In this document: piece by piece, positions 24,201 to 36,779 of the stretch
How the letters are laid out: each line of letters begins with the position of its first letter
Numbering within the stretch: the first letter of the stretch is position 1
Notes under the pieces: generated by a model
What the model was told of the DNA's origin: nothing
The model's input: the letters and a program-made list of their open reading frames with translations, nothing else
The model's database searches: none
Made by a program: the position numbers and the translations under genes
Origin: Tetradesmus obliquus
Taxonomy: Eukaryota; Chlorophyta; Chlorophyceae; Sphaeropleales; Scenedesmaceae
Assembly (NCBI GenBank): GCA_030272155.1
Contig: CP126205.1
Span: forward strand, 484,501 to 548,500
Length of the DNA: 64,000 bases
Direction of reading: 5' to 3'

Positions 24201-27200
24201 GTGCGCAGACGGGCAGCTGCTGGTTGACCTGTTTGTGAACTACGACTGCGACATCGGCAGCAGCAACCTCTTCGAGCGCCTCATCAACGGCCTGGTCAAG
24301 ATGGCACAGCAGGCGCTGCCTGTTAACTCAGATGCGCAGCAGCTGCAGCAGGAGCAGTGGCTGCGGCAGGAGGCGCTGCAGTGCCTGGCCAGCGCGAGTG
24401 CGGCGCTGCTGAGCTGGTACAGGCAGAGCACAGGGCAGGGGCTGGCGGCGCTGGAGGGCACGTGAGTGGTTTGTTTTTGTTTTTGACTGTGTGCAGGCAT
24501 GCAGCGTGGTTGCATTAGCTTAGTTATGGTGCTAGCTGGGCAGCACTGCTGGATGTACTGCAGCAAGCTGTGTTTAGCTCATGCGCTGGGACAGACACGA
24601 CCTGTCGGCCCTTGCTCTAATCAACCTCTTCCGCACACAACCACTTGCCAGCTGCGTTATGGTGATGCTTTCCTCTTGGTCGTAAGTTGTTATGTGCCGC
24701 TGTTGCCCTTGACTGCTTACTGTGTTGCCCTGCAGTGATGAAGATGCATTGCTGCCGCACTCCAGCTCACAGCCCAGCATGGCAGGCGGCCTGCACACCA
24801 ACCCCAACAGCAGCAGCAACCTCGCCTCTGCAGCAGCAGCAGGCGGCGACGGCGAGCCAGGCAGCACCAACACCTCCAAACCCAGCACTCCGCTGGCAGG
24901 CGCATCTGCTGCTGCTGCTGGTGGTGATGCGGCCGGCTTGGCTGGTGCTGGTGCCGCTGGCAGTGCTGCTGCTGGCGATGCGCTGAGCAGGAAGCGCGCC
25001 TTTAAAGAGAAGTGGCAGGAGGGCATTGCGCTGTTCAACAGCAAGCCCAAGAAGGGCATCGCGCTGCTGCAGGTGTGTGCAGTGTGTTTTGTGTAATGTT
25101 GAAGGGAGGTTGATTGCACAGGGGCTTGCAGCTGGCGGGGCAGCAGAGGAATTTAGTGTGCCTGCTTGTGCCCATTAAATTCTTCCAACCAGCATGACCT
25201 TTGGATTGCTGCACAGAGGGTGTGGTGAATGTGCAAGCTTGCAGGTCATGTGTACCGGCATCTCCAGGCTGGCATCGCCACCCGCGGTACACAACCGACT
25301 GCTGCTGCTTCAATTCATGACTCGCAGAATGAGGACATGCTGGGGCGCTCCCCAGAGGCTGTGGCCGAATTCCTGGCTAAGACTGAGGGCCTGAACAAGA
25401 CGCTCATCGGTGAGCAACGCAGCTTGGTGGACACCTCTGCGCAAGCTGCATCATGACGCGGTGCCGCATGCACCTGGCTGCTCTGCCTGCTTGAACAAAT
25501 GTACTACGAGGTGCTGTCATTGGACTGCTTGCCATGCACACATGTGAGGAGATGGCGGCGGACGCCTTAGTATGAAAAGCAACCCTCTTGCGTGTATATC
25601 AACCCGCTGCCACGCTACAGGCGACTATCTGGGCGAGCGCGAGGACTTTGCGCTCAAGGTGATGCACGCCTACGTGGACGGCCTGGACTTCTCCGGGCTG
25701 GAGTTCGACACCGCCATACGCACCTTCCTGCAGGTCGGCGCTGGCCAAATCTTGTTTACATGCGTGCCTCGGCGCCTGGGCTGGGTTGTGGTGGAGTGGG
25801 GTCAAGTTATGATAGGGCGGAGTGCGCCGCCATACCGCCCCATGTCTCTGCCAGCCCTTAGATCTTGGCATTGGGGCTGCTGTACATGTGACAATACACA
25901 TGAGTTGTGCTAGCTTTAAATGGGACCCGGACCATCGTGTTGCACCGTCATTGAGCCGCCTGCACTCCTGGCTGCCCTGCCTGTCCCTCACCACCATCCA
26001 AACACCCTCAACCTCTTAAAACACCACCTGCAGGGCTTCCGGCTGCCGGGCGAGGCTCAGAAGATTGACCGGCTGATGGAGAAGTTTGCGGAGCGCTTTG
26101 TGTCCTGCAACCCGGGCAGCTTCAAGTCTGCTGACGTGGCGTACGTTCTGGCCTACAGCGTCATCATGCTCAACACCGACGCACACAACCCACAGGTGCG
26201 CAACGAGTTACGCCCCCTGCGCAAAAACACATTGGCTTTAGCAGCGGCCGCCCACCTGGCCCGCAAACAGCGCCACACTGCCAACAATGTGACAAGGCTT
26301 TGTTGTGCAGCAACACAATTGGCCAGTGTTGAGGCGCGCACCATCACATGCTGCCTTTGCATGCCGCACTGGGTTGGTGACAGCTGCTCCCCTGATTGTG
26401 CTAAATGATGTCGCCTCATGAGTTACCCGAAGCTAAGTGGTTGCACTAAGCTGTTCGTTGTGCGTGCGCCTGCGGCTGCTCGCCGTGCCGTGCAGGTGAA
26501 GAAGAAGATGAGTGCGGAGGACTTTTTGAAGAACAACCGCGGCATTAACGACGGCGCAGACCTGGCGCCTGAGTTCATGCGCAGCCTGTACGAGCGCATC
26601 GTGTGCAACGAGATCCAGGTGCACCGCAACACCAGCAGGCCTCATTAAGCTGCTGTTCATCTGCAAGAAAATGTGCAGGCCAGGTGGTACAATTCCTAGT
26701 GCACGCTCAGCTGGCTGCAGACAGTAGTGGAGCCGGGCTGCAGATGCCTTGGCACGTGTGGTGAAACTGCAAACACTCTCTATGTATGCACAGCAGCCTA
26801 GCCATGCGTGTGTCAATGCCTCTTGAGCCAGCAGGCAACTGCAAGGTGTGTTTGCATTCATGTGCGCTGCTCCATTCACAGATCAAGGATGACCTGGTGG
26901 ATGCTGCCAGCGCCAAGGCTGCGGCAGAGGCGGCGCAGCGTGGCAACATGCTGATGAACGCACTCTGGAGCATCGTGGGCGGCGCCAAGCAGGTGCGGCG
27001 CCGCACGCAGCAGCCCTAGGTCTTGACTAAGACATGGACATGGCTGCAGCCCGCTTGCAGGAAACGCATGAAGCTTTGTGTGCAGCGTGTCTGGTATCAC
27101 AGCATGGCTGGCAGACGCCGACAGCCCGGCAGCACAAAGTAGCATCCTTGTGTGAAGGCACCTCAAGCCGCCACACTGCTGCTACTGCTGCTGCTGCTGC

Positions 27201-30200
27201 TGCTGCACCGCTGCAGGCCGAGAGTGCTGAGCCCAGCGATGACGCCATCAAGCGCACGCTGGACTACCTGCACGACCGGGCGCAGGGCGCCACCTACTTT
27301 GTGGCCAGCGACCCAGGTGGGCGGCTGCTGCACTGTTGTGCGCCTTTTGATTGCATGCATGTGTGCTGGATGTCTGCTGGTGGTGCGGCTTCTGCCTGCG
27401 CGTATGGATAGCCACGTGAAATTAGGGTGATTGAAGCACAAGCAGCATGGTGGGCAGCACCTGCAGCTGCCAGCAGGCAACTTTGCACTGGTGTTGGGCC
27501 ATCCTGCGCCACCATCCCACTACCTGCTGGCTTCTGCATGCTGCTGCACACTAGCATGCGTGCGCGCAGATTCGGCCATGCACCTCATGCTGCTGCTGTT
27601 CATGGTGCCATTGGCTGTCCCCCCAAGCTTCGAAAACCTTCTGCTGACACCTCAACCTTGCTGCACGCTGCTGCTGCTGCTGCTGGGTCCGCAGACACGG
27701 TGCGCCCCATGCTGGAGCTCATATGGGCGCCTTCAACTGCCCTCTATCACCGTACAAACCTCGTCCTAACACCTCACCCTTGCTGCCTATTGCTGCCGCT
27801 GGGCCTTGCAGACACGGTGCGCCCCATGCTGGAGCTCATCTGGGCGCCGCTGCTGGGCTGCTTCAGCCTGCTGTTTGACGAATACTCCGACCCGCGCCTG
27901 CTGGCCATCTGCCTGGCGGGCTTTGAGGCAGCCACCTGCCTCGCTGCGCAGCTGGGCGTGGCTGATCTGAGGGACGTGTTTGTTGTGAGCCTGTGCAACT
28001 TCACGCACCTGCACAGCCCCGCCACCATGAAGCCCAAGAACGGCCTGGCCTTCAAGAGCCTGATCAGCGTGGCGCTGCAGGTCGGGGACCACCTGGGGGA
28101 GAGGTGAGGGGTGGTGGAGGAGGTGTGCACTGGTGATTATGATGCAGGATGATCCGGTACTGTGTGTGCGTCGGTTGCGCAAGTACCTTCTGCAACGGGC
28201 AGGCTTGTGGGCAGGCCTTCCTTGCAAACAATGTGTTGGGTTTGAGTGTGCGTCGCTAGCTGCTGTGTGATGGTGGTCTGCTGCTGCTGGCTGGCCTTCA
28301 AGAGCTCATCAGCGTGGCGCTGCAGGTCGGGGACCACCTGGGGGAGAGGTGAGCGGCAAGGCGTGCAGCGGCGTGTGAATGCAGACGAGCATCAGCCGTT
28401 GCTGGGTGCGCAGTGGCTGCCGGGGCTTGATTGATACTGCGGTTGCAGCGCGCACAAACTTTGTGCGCTGAATACGCCCTGCATTGTCCCTGGGCTCGCC
28501 TTAATTCTAAACAACGTGCCCCCAGCTGCAGCTGTTATATTGCTTGATCAGCGTGGCGCTGCAGGTTTGGGACCACCTGGGGAAAGGTGAGCGGCAAGAC
28601 GCGCTGCTGCGATTGCATTTGCACCTGCAGAGGGGTATCAGGTGGTGCTGCGCATGCTATCTGCTGTGGTTGCAGCACGCTCAGGTCTTGTGCGCGAGGC
28701 TCGAGCCTCCTGGTGTGTTTAGGCCTTCCCTGCAGGCAATGTGATGGTGAGTGGGGAGAGTAGCGCTGCAGGCCAAGACCACCTGGGGGAGAGGTGAGGG
28801 GTGGTGGAGGAGGTGTGCACTGGTAGTGATGATGTAGGATGAGCATGTGCCATGTGTATGCGGTATGTACCGTGCGCGCGGACTTGGCACCGCCTGCAGT
28901 GTGTAGGCCTTCCTTTCAGACATGTGGTTTCAAGTCGGCGTGTGTCGTCTGCTGCAGTGTGATGGTGGCCTGCTGCTGCCCCTGCTGCTGTTGCTGCTGT
29001 TGCTGCTGCTGCTGCCAGGTGGCTGGAGGTGCTGCGCTGCATCAGCCGCTGGGAGCTGCTGCAGCAGATTGCCAGCGGCATGCCCACAGACGCCGTGCTG
29101 TTTGCAGCGGCAGGGGAGAAGGCGGGCGGCAAGGGCAGGGGCAAGGAGCAGCAGGCCACACGGCTGAGCGCGGCTGCAGATGCGGCAGGTGCAGGTGCGC
29201 TGGGCTGGCTGCAGTTGCTGATAGCGTGGGCTGAATTACATGTGTGTTACTTTCAAGCCTGCTTTTAACAAGAGGCAGCGGAGCTAACAGCTTGGTGCTG
29301 CCTTGCTGCATGTGAGTGCTGTGGTTTCTGTCGTAACGTGATGTAATGGATCGCACTGAACAACCGTACATCTGCTGCTGCTGCTGCTGCTTCCAGGTGG
29401 CGCCAAGTCGATGGACACCATGGCCATGAGCGAAGCCTCCATCAAGCGGGCACACATAGGTGAGCGCAGCGGCTGCGTGTAACACGCAAGGCTGGCAGCA
29501 TGAAATGGGCATGTGTAGTGACAATCCAACAATCGACATCACTTGCTGCATGCAGACACAGCTTGAGCTTGCTGTAGCGCTGCCTGTGCAAGCTGGGGAC
29601 CTTTTTTGTTTTGCCTAGGCGCAAGGCACTATAAATGGCGTGTTTCCTGCAAGTGTACTTACTGTTGGTTCTCCCAGCTTCAATGCTGGCGGCTGTCGCA
29701 ATCTACTCTGTATTGCTGCTCTGTCGCTGCGACCTGGCCATGCAGGCGCTGGCAAGGAGGAGGGAGTGGCGGTGCACCCAGAGATCATTAACAGCGTGGA
29801 CACCGCACAGCTCAACAAGGTGAGGCTGCGCCACGACAGCGCTACGCTGCAGGCAGCTGCAGCTCCAACCCGCCAGCTGCTTCGCGATCATGCTGCATGA
29901 GAAGCGATGCGATGCAGGGTGTAGAAGCCTTGCGCATTTACAGCGCCACAGCAGCATGCGGACCACTCTGCTTGCACTCAGTGGTCCATCGGCATGTGGC
30001 GTTTGTGTTGTGGGCTGCAACTGACATTTTGCCGCTCCACTGTGTGCTGTCTTCCCTCTGCCCCGGTAGGTGTACGTGTCCTCACGGCTTGACAGCGGCG
30101 CCATCGTGTGCTTTTGCAACTGACATGCTTTTGCCCCACTGTGCTGGCTATGCGTTGTGCTGCAGGTGTATGTGTCGTCCTCGCGGCTGGACAGTGATGC

Positions 30201-33085
30201 TATCGTGGCCTTTGTGCGCTGCCTGGCGGCCATCAGCCTGGACGAGCTGCGGGACGCGCGCGCACCCCGCGTGTTCAGCCTGACCAAGATTGTGGAGATC
30301 GCGCACTTCAACATGGGCCGCATCAGGTGAGCCTGGCACAGCAGTGTGCTGGCTTCGCTCACAGGGGTGATGTGCAGCTTACGCATCCAGCCCTTCAGCA
30401 GATCCTGCATGCCAGTTTGACCATGGACGCTGCGGCTTGCACCTGAGCCACTGCTGCGCTTGGCTGCCGCACAATCGCAGGCTGGTGTGGAGCCGCATCT
30501 GGCGGTGCTGTCGGCCTACTTTGTTGTTTTGATATCCCCACTGCTGCTGCGGCTGCTGTGCTGCTCCCTGCCTGCAGGCTTGTGTGGAGCCGCATCTGGG
30601 CGGTGCTGTCCGCCTACTTTGTGACGGTGGGCTGCGCCCCCGCGCTGCCTGTGGCGATGTACGCGGTGGACAGCCTGCGCCAGCTGTCCATGAAGTTCCT
30701 GGAGCGTGACGAGCTGGCCAACTACACCTTCCAGAACGACTTCCTGCGGCCCTTCGTGGTGCTCATGCGCCAGAGCACGGTGAGTGTATGCGTGTGTTGG
30801 GGAGGGAGAGGGGGATGGGGAGGGGGGAGGGGCGCTGCACATGCTGCCTGTAGCTATGGCTGGTGCCAGCTGCTGTGGGCGATGTGAGCTGTGACGCATG
30901 ATAGATGCCTGCAGCTGCTGTGATTAGTGCCGGTTGTTGCTGGCTGCTGTTTGTCGACTCGTCACACCTCTGCCTTGCTGATGCTTCCCTTCCTGCAGGC
31001 TGTGGAGATCCGCGACCTCATCATGCGCTGCCTGAGCCGCAATTCTCAGCTTTTACCATTGCTGACTGAACTGTGCTTGTCACGCATCTGCCTTGCCGAC
31101 GCTTCCCTTCCTTTCCATAGCTGTCTGAACTGGACTTGTCATGCCTCGGCCTTGCCAACGCTCTCCTGTGTCTGCCCTTGCTGCAGGCTGTGGAGATCCG
31201 CGAGCTCATCATCCGCTGCCTGAGCCAGATGGTGCTGGCGCGCGTGAACAACGTGAAGTCCGGCTGGAAGAGCATGTTCATGGTCTTCACCACGGCAGCG
31301 GGAGACCCAGACCCCACCATTGTGCGCCTGGCCTTCGACACCATCGAGAAGATTGTGCGCGAGCACTTCGGGCACATCACGGGTGCGCTGGCTGCTGCCC
31401 TTCATGCAGTGCTGTGCATGATAGAGTCTGTGCAAGCAGGGCAGGGGGGAGATTTATGGTGGCAAGGGTTGCAGCATGAGCAGAGCGGTTGGCCAGTTGC
31501 ACGCTATGGTGCTGCAAATCAACTGTTGCTGGCCATCAGCGCCCTGTAGCGGCGTCACCAGTGCCCCTGCTTGCCTGCCGCTGCTGTTGCTGCTGCAGAG
31601 ACGGAGACCATTAGCTTCACCGATTGCGTGAACTGCCCCATCGCGTTCACCACTGCCCCTGCTTGCATGCTGCCGCTGCCGCTGCTGCTGCTGCTGCCGC
31701 GCCTGCTGCCGCCTGCTGCTGCAGAGACGGAGACCACCACCTTCACCGACTGCGTGAACTGCCTCATCGCGTTCACCAACAACCCGCACAGCATGGAGGT
31801 GGCGCTCAACGCCACTGCCTTCCTGCGCTACTGCGCCACCAAGCTGGCGGAGGGAGCCATCGGGGAGCTGCCGGAGGCGCTGCCTGGCGGGGTGGTGCAG
31901 GCGGAGCGGCTCGCACCCACGCGCGTGGTGAGCGGTGCTGGCGTTGTGTTTCCAGAAAGGAATTGGTGTGCAGGTTGTAGTGCGTGCTGCAGCGCCAGTG
32001 GTTTGCATATTGTATCTGGTCTGTGCTGTTTTGTGTGTTTCTTGCTTGTGTGCCTGCCGGATGAGAAGTGCCCCCTGCACCATCAAGCTGGCGGAGGGGG
32101 CGATAGGGGAGCTGCCCGAGGCGCTGCCTGGGGGCGTGGTGCAGGCGGAGCGGCTAGCGCCCACACGCGTGGTGAGCGGCGCGTGGACGTGTGGCGTGTT
32201 GCTGGGTTATTCATGCTGTTTGTTGTTGCATGCACTGCCCGGGGTTGTGATCGGCGCAGCGGTTGGCACCCACACGCGCAGTGAGTGTGGATGCTGAGCG
32301 CAAGGGCATTGCAGTGGAGAGTTGTAGTGCGTGCGTGCATGCTGTTGGGCCAAAAATGCTGATGCTCTGTGGTCAGCATGGTGTTTTGCGTCTGGCTTGT
32401 GTGTGCTGGAAGCTGAATAATCAAGCTGGAAGCTGCAGTGTGCCATCAGGGTGTAGTAGTGCATCAACTGGAGTGCAATCAGCATGTTGATGGAAACCGA
32501 TCTTTGATCAGTACGACACCTCACTGCTGCCTGCATCGTGTGCGCCACGCCATGCCGCAGGTGGCTTTGGACCAGCAGCGAACCGCAGCAGAAGGCAGCA
32601 GCAGCAGCAGCTATGCAGCAGGCAGCTCCTCAGCCTCGGGTGCTGCTGCAGGCGCAAGCAGCAGCAGCAGCGAGCGCGGCCAGATGAAGTTTGTGGACCG
32701 TGATGAGCACGTGTACTTCTGGTTCCCGCTGCTGGCTGGCTTGAGTGAGCTCACCTTTGACCCGCGGCCAGAGATCCGCCGCAGCGCGCTGGAGGTGGGT
32801 AAATTATCAACCCGTATGGTTATGCATGATTCCAAGTGCCCTTGCAGTTGCCGTGGCATGCGTAGTGCTCAAAAGCCTGTGCCGGTTTACCTGGCATGCG
32901 CAGGAGTGCGCGGCAGGTGCACATTGCAGTTTGAGCAGCTCGTGCACGTGCTGCGCCGTCTGGCGCTGGTCACCAGGGTTACATGCGGGTGCTGCTGGGT
33001 GTGCCGGCAAAGTGCTTGGCTGTAATTTTTCTCGTACACAGCAAGACCCGCGGCTGCAAGTCAGGGGGCTGCTTGCATCGATTCG

Positions 33086-33151
<66 letters not shown>

Positions 33152-36100
33152 ACATCTCAGCCAGGGTGCTGTCTCCTCTGCCCGATGTGCCGCCCCGCAA
33201 GTGCTGTTTGACGTGGACCCTTGGTGGCAAGGAGAGGGGCTGCTCACACCAGCTCTTCTGTTGCCGCTCCAATTGCTGCTTACACACATGATCTCCAAAC
33301 TGTTGCCACGCCGCAGGTGCTGTTTGATGTGCTGATGACGCATGGCGGCAGCTTTGCGGAGAGCATTGTTATTTTTGGCTCACTTAGCCGACATCGATGC
33401 AGCGGGATCATTTGTGTCGTGTTGGCTGTTGCGATTTCACTATTGCCGCGCACGTGCTGTTTGATGTGCTGATGACGCACGGCGGCAGGTTCGCGGAGAG
33501 CTCTGATATGTGGCTCACTTGGCCGACAGTCAATGCAGCGGGGATCATTTGTGTTGTGTTTGCTGTTGCGATCGCCGCGCCGCAGCTGCTGTTTGATGTG
33601 CTGATGACGCATGGCGGCAGTTTCGCAGAGAGCTTACATATGTGACCCAATTGGCCTACATTAAATGCAGCGGGGATCATTTGTGTCGTGTTTGCTGTTG
33701 CGATTGCCGCGCAGGTGCTGTTTGATGTGCTGATGACCCATGGCGGCAAGGAAGGGGGCTGTTCGCACCTGCCCCTCTGTTGCGGCTCCAATCGCTGCTT
33801 ACACACGTGTTCTGCGAATTGCTGCCGCGCCGCAGGTGCTGTTCGATGTGCTGATGACGCATGGCGGCAGCTTTGCGGAGAGCTTCGATGTTTCGCTCAC
33901 CTGGCCGACATCCAATGCAGCGGTGCTCACTTGTGTCGTGTTTGCTGTTGTGATTGCCGCGCAGGTGCTGTTTGACGTGCTGATGACGCATGGCGGCAGC
34001 TTTGCGGAGAGCTTCTGGGCGCGCATCTTCGAGCGCGTGCTGCTGCCCATCTTCGACCACGTGCGCGCAGAGGTGACCGACACCACCACCTTCACCAGTG
34101 AGAGGAGAAGAGCGCAGGAGGACGCGTGGCTGTACGAGACCTGCACACACTGCCTGCAGGTGCGCAGGTTGCCAGACATCGCGCTGCTGTCGACTGCTGT
34201 GCTTAGAATGCTTTGCATGCACCACTTGTACCTGCAGCGCCGCCCAGACGTATATGCAGCACCCACGGCTAAAACTCATGAGGTGAATTAAAAATTCTGG
34301 CTCTGTTTTAGCCTGTCTTCCTCTACTCTGCGTACATAATCACGCATTCACGACAACGTGTCATCCCTGCCGCTGGCAACTTGTCCGTCTACACGCACAG
34401 CACCTGGTGGACCTGTTCGGCCAGTTCCACGAGCCCATGGGCCCGCTGCTGCCACTCTTCAACTTGCTTTGCATGCACCACTTGTGTCTAAATCGCTGCC
34501 CAGGTGCCTTTGCAGAACCCCACGGCCGCAATCTCCCAGGCACATTGTAGCTGAAGCTCTGTATCCGGTTAAAACACTCTGTTCATGTATTCAAGACGGT
34601 GTTTCATCCCTGCCGCTGCTAAACATCACCGGTGTCCCGCGCAGCACCTGGTGGACCTGTTTGGTCAGCTCCATGAGCCCATGGGGCCGCTGCTGCCATC
34701 TGTTGTGCACGCACGCCTTTTGTCCTGCACCACTGCACAAGTGCATTTTAGCACCTCGCGGCTGCAGCGTCGGGAGGTTTATGTTAGCTACTAGCGCCGC
34801 ACTTTTTGTCTCCTGCTACTCTGCATGAGTGCCCACACCAATGTATTACGGCCGCTGCCAACTTCACCGCAGCACCTGGTGGACTTGTTTGGCCAGTTCC
34901 ATGAGCCCATGGGCCCGCTGCTGCCACGCCTGCTGGAGCTGCTGCGAGGCTTCATCGCGCGCAGCCACGCCAGCCTGGCCAGTGTTGGGGTGGCTGCCTA
35001 CACGCGGCTGCTGGCCAGCTGCGGCGGCCAGCTGGACGATGAGGCCTGGCAGCAGGTGGGCCATGATGTTTCCACAGCTTGCTGCTACTGCTGCTGTGGT
35101 TGCATGCAGCCAGGAGCGATACGCTGTAGGTGTGTACTAGGACGAGTAGGCATGTACAACCGTTATCACCTGCTGGGTCTGTAATTTTGCTGGTCAACAT
35201 CTCCTTGCACTGTTCTGGCTGCGGGTATGCAGGTCATCGGCATGCTGCAGCAGGTCATGCGCGACACGCTGCCAGATGCAGTGGAGCTCGTCACGCCGCC
35301 GCTGCGCGCAGCAGGCAGCACAGACGTACAGGCACCCGGCACACCCCTAGCAGCAGCAGCAGCAGCAGCAGGCGCCTCGTTAGCTGGCGGGCAGCCGCGG
35401 CCGCCGTACTCGCTGCGCGAGGGCGTGGGCATGCGGCGGCTGGTGAAGTTCCGGGTGCAGGCTGGCGTGCAGCTGCTGCTGGTGCAGGCGGCCTCGGAGG
35501 TGTATGCGCAGCACTACCACCACATGGCGGTGAGTGTGGTTGTGCAACATTGTAGTGGTGTAGAGCTGGTGCAGCAGTTGGCGTGGTTGGGTGGGCACTG
35601 CCATGTGTATGTGCAATGTGTAGTGTCGTGTTTGGTGGGGTTGCTGTCTGGCTGCAACGCATCACTTGCATAGTGTTGCTGAGGGACGCCCCATCATTCT
35701 TCGTGCTTTGGCTTTTCAATCATCTGGAGCGCAGCGCAGGCACCAGCGCATCACTAGTCACTCAGTGACTGTCGCTAAGCGCTGACACATTGTGCACCAC
35801 TGCTGCATGGCTGCTGCTTTCACTCCTGCAGCTGGGCGCCATGTGTTGCTGGCAGATGCGCTGCAGCAGGTCTCTTTGCCACAGTCACTTAGCGCTGACT
35901 GTCTCTGCACCGCTGCCGTTACGCCTGCTGCCACCGCCACTGCTTTCATCCCTGCAGCCTGGCGCATGTTACTGCTGGCAGATGCGCTGCATCAGGCCTC
36001 TTCGTCATAGTCGCTTACCGCTGACTTCTCCTGCACCGCTGCCGTCACGCCTGCTGCCACTCCTGCAGCCGGGCGCCATGTTCCTGCTGGCAGACGTGCT

Positions 36101-36746
36101 GCAGCAGGTCTCTTTTGTCACAGTTGCTTAGCGCTGACTGGTTCTGCACCACTGCCGTTACGCCTGCTGCCACCGCTACTGCTGCCACTCCTGCAGCCGG
36201 ACGCCATGGTGCTGCTGGCGGACGCCTTGCAGCAGGTCTCGCAGCACGCGCGCGCTGCCAACACCGACATCGGCCTGCGCAAGCGGCTGGCAGCCCAGCA
36301 AGCAGCAGACAGGGTGCCCGAGGAGCGCTGCATCCCTGACCCGCCGCTGCTGCGTCAGGAGGCTGAGGCAAGCCACGCGTACCTGTCGGTGCTGATGCAC
36401 GTGGCCAGCAGCAGCGGCGGCAGAATTCCTGGCTGGGCTGGGGCACAGCAGGCGGCGCAGGCCATGCAGGTGTGTGCGGCGTTACATTTGTGCTGTGTGC
36501 ATGGTGGCAGGCAGCATAGGTGTGGCTTCCAGGCACAATACAGCATCACGAGATGTGTTGTAGAGTTGTGGTTCTCGCCGTGTGTTGCCGGTGCAAGACA
36601 CGGGGCCTGTTCTGTTTAAGCCGTACCAATGCTATGTGCTGCCGTGCCACACGCTGTGCTGCGCCGCAGGCATCTGAGCGGCTGGTGGCGCTGTCATATG
36701 CAGTGCTGGAGCGCTTCGGGCTGGGCACAGATGCAGGCAGCAGCAG

Positions 36747-36779
<33 letters not shown>

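Noticed and set aside
33093-33291. Poly-Cys and poly-Gln open frames around 33.1 kb.
   Set aside because: They come from the CTG repeat in ARF-GEF intron 24. The flanking exons 24 and 25 join in phase without them.
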